Assembly (NCBI GenBank): GCA_963845485.1 | Contig: CAWJSI010000017.1 | Coordinates: 62,001-126,000, forward strand | Direction: 5' to 3' | DNA: 64,000 nucleotides | From: Bog-756 sp963845485 | Lineage (GTDB): Bacteria; Actinomycetota; Acidimicrobiia; Acidimicrobiales; RAAP-2 | Shown: positions 8,189-16,429 of the stretch, one piece after another | Layout: the number at the start of each line of letters is the position of its first letter | How positions within the stretch are numbered: position 1 is the stretch's first letter | The notes under the pieces: generated by a model | What the model was told of the DNA's origin: nothing | The model's database searches: none | Seen by the model: only the letters and a program-made list of their open reading frames with translations | Position numbers and translations under genes: made by a program

Positions 8189-9127
8189 GTGACCTCGTTC
8201 GGAGTCCAGCTACCCAACTTCTCCGGATTCGCACCCGGCGAGTTGTTCGACCACGTGGCCGGCCTGGCCACGACGGCGGAGGCCGCCGGGTTCGACTCGG
8301 TGTGGGTGATGGACCACTTCTTCCAGCTCCCTGCCCTCGGCGGGCCCGACGAGCCCATGCTCGAGGCATACACACTCCTCGGGGCCCTCGCCGCCCGCAC
8401 CGAACGGGTCCAGCTCGGGACCCTCGTCACCGGGGTCACCTACCGCAACCCCGCCCTGTTGGCCAAGATCGTGACCACGCTCGACGTGATCTCCAAGGGC
8501 CGGGCCATCCTCGGCATCGGTGGGGCGTGGTACGACGTCGAGCACCACGGTCTTGGCGTCGACTACCCGAGCGACCGGGTCCGCCTGGACATGCTGGAAG
8601 AGGCGGTCCAGGTGTGCCGGGCCATGTTCACCGGCGACGACGTCAGCTTCACGGGAACCCACTTCACCTTGGACCACGCCCGCAGCCTCCCCCGCCCGGT
8701 GCAGAGCGGCGGGCCCAAGATCATGATCGGTGGTGGCGGGGAGAAGCGCACGCTCCGGTTGGTGGCCCAGTACGCGGACCAGTGCAACGTGACCGGTGAC
8801 GCTGCCGTACTGGCCCACAAGATCGACGTGCTCCACCGCCACTGTGCCGAGGTGGGCCGGGACCCAGCCGACATCGAAGTGACCTGGATGGCCCCGTTGA
8901 TCCTGACCAGCTCGGACGAGCACACCGCCGAGATGAAAGCCGTCCTGGGGGCCAGTGCCTCGCCCGAGGAGGTGGCGGCGTTCATCGTGGGTCAGCCCGC
9001 CGAGGTCCCGGGCCTGGTCGCCGACCCGATCGCTGCCGGGGCCGACCAGGTGATCTTCAGCTTCGCCTTCGCCGACCAGGCCGGCATCGCTGCGGTGGGT
9101 GCGGCCCTCGGGCTGGGCCGGGGCTGA
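8189..9127 (+). CDS. LLM-class, probably F420-dependent, oxidoreductase
   Basis: Bacterial luciferase-like TIM-barrel oxidoreductase, 312 aa, GTG start. Recognisable features are FGVQLPNFSGF at the N-terminus, GFDSVWVMDHFF (about 31-42), the LGTLVTGVTYRNPALLAK strand-helix (about 75-90), LGIGGAWYDVEH (about 110) and GPKIMIGGGGEKRTL (about 174-188). These match the F420-using actinobacterial subgroup better than FMN luciferases, but the cofactor is inferred from family. It lies between a hydrolase pair and an FAD-oxidase/ThDP-enzyme pair on the same strand, 11 bp before the next start. Confidence 0.85.
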   Translation: MTSFGVQLPNFSGFAPGELFDHVAGLATTAEAAGFDSVWVMDHFFQLPALGGPDEPMLEAYTLLGALAARTERVQLGTLVTGVTYRNPALLAKIVTTLDVISKGRAILGIGGAWYDVEHHGLGVDYPSDRVRLDMLEEAVQVCRAMFTGDDVSFTGTHFTLDHARSLPRPVQSGGPKIMIGGGGEKRTLRLVAQYADQCNVTGDAAVLAHKIDVLHRHCAEVGRDPADIEVTWMAPLILTSSDEHTAEMKAVLGASASPEEVAAFIVGQPAEVPGLVADPIAAGADQVIFSFAFADQAGIAAVGAALGLGRG

Positions 9128-9137
9128 GGGCGACTTC

Positions 9138-10550
9138 GTGATCGAGGAGACGCTGATCGCCCTGCTCGGGGCCGACCACGTCGACGTCGGTGAGCGCATC
9201 AGCGAGGACGCCACCCACGACGAGGCGCTCGACGGCGCCCCGGTGCAGCCCCGGGCGGTGGCGCGCCCCGGCTCCACCGACGACGTGGCCGCCATCGTGG
9301 CCGCGGCGATGGCCGAGGGGATACCGCTCACGCCCCGGGGGTCGGGCACCGGGCTCTCCGGGGCCTGCACCCCGGTGCCCGGAGGGATCGTGGTCTCCTT
9401 CGAGCGGATGAACCGCATCCTCGAGATCGACACCGACAACCATGTGGCCGTGGTCGAGCCCGGCCTCACCCTGGCCGAACTGGATGCGGCCCTGGCTCCC
9501 CACCACCTCATCTATCCCGTCTTCCCCGGCGAGCAGTCGGCCAGTCTCGGCGGGAACGTGGCCACCAACGCCGGAGGGATGCGGGCCGTCAAATACGGCG
9601 TGACCCGCCACCACGTCCTCGGCATCGAAGCCGTGCTCGGCACGGGCGAGGTGATCACCGCCGGGGGCAAGTTCGTGAAGTCGACCAGTGGCTACGACCT
9701 CACCCAACTGGTCATCGGTTCGGAGGGGACCCTGGCCCTCGTCACCCGGGCCATCCTCCGGCTCCACCCCCGTCCGGAGTTCCACACCACCCTGCTCGCC
9801 CCCTTCCCCACCATCGAGGCCATCGCCACGTCGGTGCCGGCCATCGCGGCCAGCGGCGTGGGCCCCTTGATGGTCGAGTACATCGATCTGGTGTCGATGG
9901 CCGGCATCACCGCCAACGCCGGCATCGACCTCGGGATCCCCGATGGCATCAAATCCCAAGCCCTCGCCTACCTGGTGATCGTGTTGGAGAACCATCACGC
10001 CTCCCGCCTGGAAGAGGACACCACAGCCCTGGCCGAGCAGATCGCCGGGCTGGGTGCCCTCGATGTCTACGTGTTGCCCGACCAGGCCGGGGCCCAGCTC
10101 GTCGCCGCCCGGGAGCGGGCCTTTTGGGCCTCGAAGGCCAACGGGGCCGACGACATCGTCGACGTGGTGGTGCCCCGGGCCTCCATCCCCACGTTCCTCG
10201 ATGCGGTGGGCGCACTGGCCTCAGCCACCTCGTCCCTCGTCATCGGCTGTGGGCATGCCGGAGACGGCAACGTGCACCTCTCGGTGTGGCAGCCCGATCC
10301 CGAGGTCCGCCATTCCCTGCTTCACGACCTGATGACCGCGGGCCTGGCCCTCGGTGGCGCCATCTCCGGGGAGCACGGGATCGGCACGCTCAAGTCGGGC
10401 TACCTGGCCGAGTTGGAGGACCCGGTCAAGCTCGACTTGATGCGCCGCATCAAGGTGGCCTTCGACCCGCACGGGATCCTCAACCCCGGCACCATCTTCG
10501 ACCCCATTGGGTCCGCCACGCCGACCCTGGTCGGGGGGTCACCGCGGTGA
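9138..10550 (+). CDS. FAD-linked oxidase, GlcD/D-2-hydroxyacid dehydrogenase type
   Basis: 470-aa FAD-dependent 2-hydroxyacid oxidase of the VAO/PCMH fold. The N-terminal FAD domain has TPRGSGTGLSGACTPVPGG (about 62-80), GGNVATNAGGMRAVKYG (about 138-154) and GSEGTLALVT (about 194). The C-terminal cap has GCGHAGDGNVH (about 371), supplying metal or substrate His residues, and SGEHGIGTLKSGY (about 412). GTG 9138 is chosen because it follows the upstream stop and gives the normal N-terminus; an upstream in-frame start at 9099 would overlap the LLM gene. Likely reaction: D-2-hydroxyacid to 2-oxoacid. Its stop overlaps the next start (GTGA). Confidence 0.88.
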   Translation: MIEETLIALLGADHVDVGERISEDATHDEALDGAPVQPRAVARPGSTDDVAAIVAAAMAEGIPLTPRGSGTGLSGACTPVPGGIVVSFERMNRILEIDTDNHVAVVEPGLTLAELDAALAPHHLIYPVFPGEQSASLGGNVATNAGGMRAVKYGVTRHHVLGIEAVLGTGEVITAGGKFVKSTSGYDLTQLVIGSEGTLALVTRAILRLHPRPEFHTTLLAPFPTIEAIATSVPAIAASGVGPLMVEYIDLVSMAGITANAGIDLGIPDGIKSQALAYLVIVLENHHASRLEEDTTALAEQIAGLGALDVYVLPDQAGAQLVAARERAFWASKANGADDIVDVVVPRASIPTFLDAVGALASATSSLVIGCGHAGDGNVHLSVWQPDPEVRHSLLHDLMTAGLALGGAISGEHGIGTLKSGYLAELEDPVKLDLMRRIKVAFDPHGILNPGTIFDPIGSATPTLVGGSPR

Positions 10551-12106
10551 ACGGGGCCCAGTCCCTCATCGGGACCCTCGTCGGTCTCGGGGTGGACACC
10601 TGCTTCATGAACCCGGGCACCTCGGAGATGCACTTCGTGGCCGCCCTCGACGACGTGCCGGAGATGCACAGCGTCCTGGCCCTGTTCGAGGGGGTGGCCA
10701 CCGGGGCCGCCGACGGCTACGCCCGGATGACCGGTCGGCCGGCGGCCACCCTGCTTCACCTCGGTCCCGGCCTCGGGAACGGCCTGGCCAACCTGCACAA
10801 CGCCCGGCGGGCCCGCAGCCCGATCGTCAACATCGTCGGGGACCACGCCATGAGCCACCGCCGCTACGACGCCCAGCTCCAGTCGGACATCGAGACGGTG
10901 GCCCGCAACGTGTCGACCTTCGTGCGGACGTGCGAGGTGACCGGGGAACTGGGTGCGGACGCGGTGGCCGCTCGCCGCGCCTCCAGCGGTCCTCCGGCCG
11001 GCGTGGCCACCCTCATCCTGCCCGCCGACGTCTCCTGGAGCGACGGCGGCACGGTGGCCGCCGGCGATGCGGTGAACACCCGGGGCGCGCCGCCCGACGA
11101 GGGCGTGCTGGCCGCGGCGGCCGCGGCACTGCGCTCGGGCGAACCATCGGCCATCCTCATCGGCGGACGCGCCTGTGTCGGCGGATCGCTCGACCGGGCC
11201 GCCGACGTGGCCGCCTCCACCGGGGCCAGGTTCTTCGCCGAGACCTTCCCGTCCCGGCTCGAGCGCGGGGCCGGGCGGCCGCCGGTCGACCGGCTGGCCT
11301 ACCTAGCCGAGTTCACGGCCATGCAGCTCGAAGGCGTCCGCCATCTGATCCTGCTCGACGCGGCGTCCCCCGTCTCGTTCTTCGCCTATCCGGGTAAGCC
11401 CAGTGACCTGGTGCCTGAGGGGTGCACGGTCCACCCCGTGGCCGGGCCGTCCGACGATGCGGCGGCGGCGGTGCACGCACTGGCCGAACTGGTGGGGGCC
11501 ACGGATGGCGCCGCGGCCCGTGCCCCGGCCACCGTCCCGGATCGGCCCACCGGACCACTCGATGCCGGCGCGGTGTGCCAGGCCCTCGGCGCCCTGCTCC
11601 CCGACGAGGCCATCGTCTCCGACGAGGGGAACACGTCGGGACTGTTCGCCCCCGGAGCCACCGCCGGCTCGCCCCCCCACGACTGGCTCTGCCTCACCGG
11701 CGGCGCCATCGGACAGGGTCTGCCCGTAGCGGTGGGCGCCGCGGTGGGTGCCCCAGGACGACGGGTCGTGGCCCTCGAGTCGGACGGGAGTGCCCTCTAC
11801 ACCCTGCAGTCGTGGTGGACCATGGCCCGCGAGAGCCTCGACGTGACGACCATCCTCCTCAACAACGGCTCGTACGCCGTGCTCAATATGGAACTCGACC
11901 GCGTGGGCGTCGACGCTCCCGGTCCCCGGGCCCGGGACATGCTCGACCTCGGAAGGCCCTCCATCGACTTCGTGCAGCTGGCCCAGGGCATGGGGCTCCA
12001 CGCAGCCCGGGCCGAGACGGCCGGGGAGTTCAACGACGAGTTGGCCCGAGCGCTCGCCACCCCGGGCCCGAGCGTGGTGGAGGCGGTCATCCCCTCGTTG
12101 CTCTGA
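10547..12106 (+). CDS. ThDP-dependent enzyme, acetolactate synthase / 2-oxoacid decarboxylase-like
   Basis: 519-aa three-domain ThDP enzyme starting at the GTG that overlaps the FAD-oxidase stop. The catalytic Glu is in VLALFEG (Glu48), followed by ATGAADGYARMTG. The C-terminal ThDP/Mg motif reads ESDGSALYTLQSWW (about 410) running to LLNNGSY (about 436), with SDG instead of the common GDG. The mid domain is short and has no evident FAD-binding signature. Proteins like this are usually annotated as acetolactate synthase large subunit or benzoylformate decarboxylase-like, but no small regulatory subunit is nearby. Tight coupling suggests it uses the 2-oxoacid made by its neighbour. Confidence 0.85.
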   Translation: MNGAQSLIGTLVGLGVDTCFMNPGTSEMHFVAALDDVPEMHSVLALFEGVATGAADGYARMTGRPAATLLHLGPGLGNGLANLHNARRARSPIVNIVGDHAMSHRRYDAQLQSDIETVARNVSTFVRTCEVTGELGADAVAARRASSGPPAGVATLILPADVSWSDGGTVAAGDAVNTRGAPPDEGVLAAAAAALRSGEPSAILIGGRACVGGSLDRAADVAASTGARFFAETFPSRLERGAGRPPVDRLAYLAEFTAMQLEGVRHLILLDAASPVSFFAYPGKPSDLVPEGCTVHPVAGPSDDAAAAVHALAELVGATDGAAARAPATVPDRPTGPLDAGAVCQALGALLPDEAIVSDEGNTSGLFAPGATAGSPPHDWLCLTGGAIGQGLPVAVGAAVGAPGRRVVALESDGSALYTLQSWWTMARESLDVTTILLNNGSYAVLNMELDRVGVDAPGPRARDMLDLGRPSIDFVQLAQGMGLHAARAETAGEFNDELARALATPGPSVVEAVIPSLL

Positions 12107-12150
12107 ACAACGGGAGGGCGCCAGGGGTGCCGGCCATCGGCGGGCACCGA

Positions 12151-12183
12151 GCCCGGAGCAGTACCTGAGGTCCCGCTCCGGGC
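12151..12183. terminator. Nine-base-pair hairpin after the ThDP-enzyme gene
   Basis: GCCCGGAGC (12151-12159) pairs with GCTCCGGGC (12175-12183) across a 15-nt loop, 45 bp downstream of the ThDP-enzyme stop. The position suits termination of the 6029-12106 run. There is no T-tract. Confidence 0.35.
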
Positions 12184-12206
12184 CCGGCATCTAGGTATCG
12201 GAATGT

Positions 12207-12260
12207 GGCGGGAGGGCCTTGAGCTGGCGGTCAGCGGCCCCGGCGACTCGAAGTCCCGCC
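12207..12260 (+). other. Nested hairpin in the leader of the DUF255 gene
   Basis: Three stems nest: GGCGGGA/TCCCGCC (12207-12213 with 12254-12260), GGGCC/GGCCC (12214-12218 with 12236-12240) and GCTG/CAGC (12223-12226 with 12232-12235). That is 16 Watson-Crick pairs with a 13-nt bulge on the 3' side (12241-12253). It lies about 140 nt before the GTG start of yyaL. It is too short and lacks a T-arm sequence to be a tRNA. High GC raises the chance rate. Confidence 0.3.
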
Positions 12261-12397
12261 CGGTGTCCCTTCGGCTGAGCCTGGCCGCCGGCGGTGGCGC
12301 CGGCCGTGGACCTCGTGCGGGCGGACGCGGAGGTCGCCACCCTCGGCCGGTCCCGGGTCGGCCTCGGGCCGAACCGGCTGTCACTACGCTGACCGGC

Positions 12398-14476
12398 GTG
12401 AGCACCAACCGCCTGGCCGCCGAGACCTCGCCCTACCTGCGCCAGCACGCCGACAACCCCGTCGACTGGTACCCGTGGGGCGAGGAGGCCTTCGACCGGG
12501 CCCAAGCCGAGGACAAACCCATCTTCTTGTCCATCGGCTACTCGGCCTGTCACTGGTGCCACGTGATGGCTCACGAGTCCTTCGAGGACCCCGACACCGC
12601 CGCCCAGCTGAACGCCTCGTTCATCGCCGTCAAGGTGGACCGTGAGGAGCGACCCGACGTCGACGCCGTCTACATGGAGGCCGTCCAGTCGATCACCGGT
12701 TCGGGGGGCTGGCCGATGAGCATGTTCCTCACCCCGGACCGCCGGCCCTTCTTCGGGGGGACGTACTTCCCTCCGGTCGACCGGGGCGGCTCCCCGTCCT
12801 TCCGCACCGTGCTGGCCGCCCTCGCCGACGTCTGGCAGAACCGGCGGGACGAGGCCGAGGCCCAGGCCGACGAGTTGTCCGACGCCATCCGATCACGGTC
12901 GGTCATTCCGTCCCGGCCAGCAGAGCACTCGCTCTTCGGTCCCGGCGCGGCCGGGCGCCCCGATGTACTCGGCCCGGCCGTCACCGAGCTGGCCGCCCGC
13001 TTCGACCCCGAGTGGGGCGGCTTCGGGGGTGCGCCCAAGTTCCCCCAGCCCACGCTGATCGACCTGGCCCTCGTCCACGCCGCGGCCCACCCGTCGTCTC
13101 CCGAGGGCCGCCGGTCACTCGAGATGGCCACGCTCACCCTCGACGCCATGGCTGCCGGCGGAATCCACGACCATCTGGGCGGTGGATTCGCCCGCTACTC
13201 CACCGATGGCGAGTGGCTCGTCCCCCACTTCGAGAAGATGCTCTACGACCAGGCCGGTCTGCTGCGCGCCTATCTGCACGGCTGGCAGGCCACGGGCAAC
13301 GAGGAGTACCTCCGGGTCATGGAAGGCATCGTGGCCTACGTGGCGCGGGAGCTCACCACCGAGGCCGGCGGCGTGTGCTCGGCCGAGGACGCCGACTCCG
13401 AGGGCGTGGAGGGCAAGTTCTACGTGTGGACCCCCGACCAGATCGCCACCGCCGTGGACAGGTCCGTTGACGGACGCGACGTGACCGCCGTCGACGAGGT
13501 GGTCGGCGCGGTCACCGAGTTCTTCGGGGTGACGCCGGCGGGCAACTTCGAGGGCACCACCATCTTGCGCCGGCCGATCGGACAGCCCCTCGGGGGGGAC
13601 GAGTCGGTTGAGGCGGGCCGCGCTCTGCTCGTCGAGGCCCGCACCGAGCGGGTGAGACCGGGCCTCGACGACAAAGTGCTCTCCGAGTGGAACGCCATGT
13701 ACGCGTCGGCTCTGGCCGAGGCGGCGGCGGGCACCCGCAATCCGCAGTGGCGCGACGCGGCCGTGGCCATCGGTGAGTTCCTCGTCGACCGGCTGGCCGG
13801 CCCCGAGGGTCGTTGGCTGCGCAGCTGGCAGGCCGACGGAGGCGCCCGCCACCTGGCCTATGCCGGCGACTACGCCTGGTTGGTCGACTGCTTCACCCGA
13901 CTGGCCGAGCTGACCGGGCAGGCGGTGTGGACCGAACGTGCCGTGGCCACGGCCGATGCCCTCCTCGAGCTCTTCCACGACGAGGCGGGTGCCGGGTTCT
14001 TCACCACCGGCCACGATGCCGAGGCGCTCATCGTGAGGACCAAGGAGATCTTCGACGGAGCCACCCCGTCGGCCAACGCCGTGGCCGCCCTGGCCCTCGC
14101 CCGGTTGGGTGCCCTGACCGGTGTGCCTCGGTACACCGAGGTGGCCCAGGAGGTGGTCTCGATGTTCGGTGACCTGCTCACCCGCCATCCGACGGCCTTT
14201 GCCCACACCGTGCTCACCGCCTCGATCCTGGTGGAGGGCTTCACCGAGGTGGTGGTGACCGGCCACCGGCCCGACCTCGTCGACACGGTCCGGGCGCGGT
14301 GGATGCCCGACGGCGTGCTGGCCTGGGGGGAGCCGACGTCGTCGCCCCTCTGGGAGGGTCGCTCCGAGAATCAGGCCTTCGTGTGCCGGAACTACACCTG
14401 TCTCCTCCCCGCCGACGACGCCACGACCCTGGCCACCCAGCTGGAGGGGACGCGCTCGGCCGGAGGGAACCGGTGA
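12398..14476 (+). CDS. yyaL: YyaL/DUF255 protein: thioredoxin-like domain plus (alpha/alpha)6 barrel
   Basis: 692-aa member of the spermatogenesis-associated protein 20 / YyaL family. The N-terminus opens with NRLAAETSPYLRQHADNPVDW, then a thioredoxin-like fold with CHWCHVMAHESF (Cys51, Cys54) and the conserved GGWPMSMFLTP and GGTYFPP stretches. The rest is an alpha-barrel resembling glycoside-type six-hairpin enzymes (HDHLGGGFARYSTDGEWLVPHFEKMLYD about 256-283). Biochemical function is not established for this family. GTG 12398 is chosen because homology begins there; the frame is open upstream to 12203 without recognisable sequence. Its stop overlaps the next gene (GTGA). Confidence 0.88.
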   Translation: MSTNRLAAETSPYLRQHADNPVDWYPWGEEAFDRAQAEDKPIFLSIGYSACHWCHVMAHESFEDPDTAAQLNASFIAVKVDREERPDVDAVYMEAVQSITGSGGWPMSMFLTPDRRPFFGGTYFPPVDRGGSPSFRTVLAALADVWQNRRDEAEAQADELSDAIRSRSVIPSRPAEHSLFGPGAAGRPDVLGPAVTELAARFDPEWGGFGGAPKFPQPTLIDLALVHAAAHPSSPEGRRSLEMATLTLDAMAAGGIHDHLGGGFARYSTDGEWLVPHFEKMLYDQAGLLRAYLHGWQATGNEEYLRVMEGIVAYVARELTTEAGGVCSAEDADSEGVEGKFYVWTPDQIATAVDRSVDGRDVTAVDEVVGAVTEFFGVTPAGNFEGTTILRRPIGQPLGGDESVEAGRALLVEARTERVRPGLDDKVLSEWNAMYASALAEAAAGTRNPQWRDAAVAIGEFLVDRLAGPEGRWLRSWQADGGARHLAYAGDYAWLVDCFTRLAELTGQAVWTERAVATADALLELFHDEAGAGFFTTGHDAEALIVRTKEIFDGATPSANAVAALALARLGALTGVPRYTEVAQEVVSMFGDLLTRHPTAFAHTVLTASILVEGFTEVVVTGHRPDLVDTVRARWMPDGVLAWGEPTSSPLWEGRSENQAFVCRNYTCLLPADDATTLATQLEGTRSAGGNR

Positions 14477-15195
14477 CCGACCCACCGACCGATGAGACCC
14501 GCGCCCCGACGGCCCGGGACCTGGTCCGCAACATCCGGCCCCGGGGCCGGATCGAGGTGGCCGGTGGGACCTCGCTCACGCTCCTCGTGCTGGCCTGCCA
14601 CGACGAGGACACGACCGGGGTGGACCTGGCGTCGGGGACGCTCGTCCGGGTGCGGGTGACCTGGCCCGAGGACCACGGACCCGATCTGGCCCCCTTCGAC
14701 GTCGTCGAGGCCCACCTGGCCGAGGAGCCCGAACGTGACGACCTCGCCCAACCCGAGGCGGTCACGGCCACCGGCCTCCCTCGACACCTCGGCACCCTTC
14801 ACGGACGGCCGGTGCGCAAACTCCTCCATCAACTGGTGGCCCCGGTGGAAGAGCACGTCCTCGGGTTCCCCGGCGCCTCGGCCCCCTACTGGGAGTTCCG
14901 AGGGTTCCGACCCTCCCTCGCCCTCACCGTTCCGACCAAGGGACCGGTGCTCTTCCGACGGATCGAGGACCGGTCCACCTGGGTGCGCTTCGGGTGGGGC
15001 CGGAGTGACAACTGGCTGCCGGTCGAAGACCTGCGGGCCGACCGTGCCCTCGACGTCTCCCGGAGGGACCGCCTGGCGGGCAAGGACCTTGCTGCCGCCC
15101 TGGGGTTCAAGCCCCACTACGTCCTGGTCACGGTGTCCACCCCGCGCGACGGCCACTGCTACAAGACGGTGCGCGCCCTGCTCCCCCGGAGCTGA
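14473..15195 (+). CDS. Conserved hypothetical protein, translationally coupled to yyaL
   Basis: 240-aa soluble protein whose GTG start overlaps the yyaL stop. I do not recognise the family with confidence. The N-terminal half (about 20-100) looks beta-rich and acidic (DLVRNIRPRGRIEVAGG), and the C-terminal half has a well-ordered block PYWEFRGFRPSLALT (about 135-150) and a CYKTVRAL end. There is no signal peptide, membrane segment or metal motif. Coupling to yyaL is the only functional clue. Confidence 0.7.
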   Translation: MTDPPTDETRAPTARDLVRNIRPRGRIEVAGGTSLTLLVLACHDEDTTGVDLASGTLVRVRVTWPEDHGPDLAPFDVVEAHLAEEPERDDLAQPEAVTATGLPRHLGTLHGRPVRKLLHQLVAPVEEHVLGFPGASAPYWEFRGFRPSLALTVPTKGPVLFRRIEDRSTWVRFGWGRSDNWLPVEDLRADRALDVSRRDRLAGKDLAAALGFKPHYVLVTVSTPRDGHCYKTVRALLPRS

Positions 15196-15284
15196 GCACT
15201 CCTGCGACGTCGCCTAAGGTCGACGGTTGTGTCGCAACTCGCCTCCGCTCTCCGCTGCTGCTGCCATGCCCACGGAGCGCGCCG

Positions 15285-16427
15285 GTGACCCCGTCCCCGC
15301 TCCTCCCCGACTACCGGGGGGCCTGCATCGCCAATGTGGTCCCCACCCTCATCACCGGGAACGATCCCCCAGAAGCTGACCCCGACTGGCTGCCGGCCAC
15401 GGCACGGCGCGCCGACCAGGTGGTGCTCTTGGTCCTCGACGGTCTCGGCTGGGAGCAGCTGCGCAGCCACGCCGCCCTCGCCCCCACCCTGTCGGGAGCC
15501 GAGGGGATGGAGCGCCCCATCACGTCGGTGGCCCCGACCACGACGGCCTGTGCCCTCACCTCCATCACCACGGGTCGCCCACCGAGCGAGCATGGTCTGC
15601 TCGGCTACCGGCTGGCCCTCGACGACCAGATCCTCAACGTGTTGCGATGGACCGTCGGGAGCGGTCGGTCGCGTGACGTCCGCCGAGAGGTACCGGCCCG
15701 CCGTATGCAGCCCTACCCCAGCTTCCCCGGGGCGACCCGGACGGTGCCGGTGGTGTCGAAGAGCGATTTCGGGGGTACCGGGTTCACGGCCGCCCATCTC
15801 GGGAACTCCCCGCTCCACGGCTACGGGGTGCTCTCGTCATTGCCCGTCGAGGTGGGCCGACTCCTGCGGAACGGCGAGCCCCTCGTCTACGCCTACTACG
15901 ACGGGGTCGATCGCGTGGCCCACAAGAGCGGCCTCGGCGAGCTGTACGACGCCGAGCTGGTGGCCGCCGACCGGCTGGTGGCCGACCTGGTCGACCAGCT
16001 GCCGCCCGGCGCCGCCCTGGTCGTCACGGCCGACCACGGCCAGGTCGACGTCGGACCCCATGTCGAGCTGCTCGGTCGCGACGTCATGGCCTCGGTCCGC
16101 TTCTTGTCGGGTGAAGGCCGGTTCCGCTGGGTGCACGCCAAACAGGGGGCGGCCGCCGATCTCGAGGCGTCGCTCGCCGAGCGGTACGGGGAGAGCACCT
16201 GGGTCATGTCCCGAGAACAGACCATCGACGAGGGTCTGTTCGGCGGGCCGTTGCGCGACGAGTTGATCGACCGACTGGGCGATGTGGCCCTCCTGCCCCA
16301 TGAGCCGATCGCCTTCGTCGATCCTGCCGACACCGGGGAGAGCCGGCTGCAGAGCCGGCACGGCTCCCTCACAGCCGACGAGTTGTTGGTCCCGTTGGTA
16401 GCCCTGGCCCGGGATGGCAACATCTGA
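15285..16427 (+). CDS. Alkaline-phosphatase-superfamily phosphodiesterase/pyrophosphatase
   Basis: 380-aa protein of the nucleotide pyrophosphatase/phosphodiesterase branch, GTG start. The metal-binding Asp is in VLLVLDGLGWEQL (about 46), the nucleophile Thr region reads SVAPTTTACALTSITTG (about 85-100), followed by PSEHGLLGYRL; later metal ligands are in YYDGVDRVAHKSG (about 205) and VTADHGQVD (about 247). It lacks an obvious signal peptide, so it may act in the cytoplasm. It ends 2 bp before the bpa start, suggesting one transcript. Substrate unknown. Confidence 0.83.
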   Translation: MTPSPLLPDYRGACIANVVPTLITGNDPPEADPDWLPATARRADQVVLLVLDGLGWEQLRSHAALAPTLSGAEGMERPITSVAPTTTACALTSITTGRPPSEHGLLGYRLALDDQILNVLRWTVGSGRSRDVRREVPARRMQPYPSFPGATRTVPVVSKSDFGGTGFTAAHLGNSPLHGYGVLSSLPVEVGRLLRNGEPLVYAYYDGVDRVAHKSGLGELYDAELVAADRLVADLVDQLPPGAALVVTADHGQVDVGPHVELLGRDVMASVRFLSGEGRFRWVHAKQGAAADLEASLAERYGESTWVMSREQTIDEGLFGGPLRDELIDRLGDVALLPHEPIAFVDPADTGESRLQSRHGSLTADELLVPLVALARDGNI

Positions 16428-16429
16428 CC

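Noticed and set aside
6781..8439. 552-codon open frame on the minus strand opposite the amidohydrolases
   Set aside because: It lies antisense to well-supported genes, has His/Gly/Val-rich composition typical of high-GC shadow frames and no recognisable domain.
8210..9511. 433-codon minus-strand frame opposite the LLM and FAD genes
   Set aside because: Shadow of two strong coding regions, with no domain or ribosome site.
12140..12265. tRNA-like folding
   Set aside because: Stems are present but the element is too short for a cloverleaf and no GGTTCGANTCC-type T-arm or plausible anticodon arm is present.
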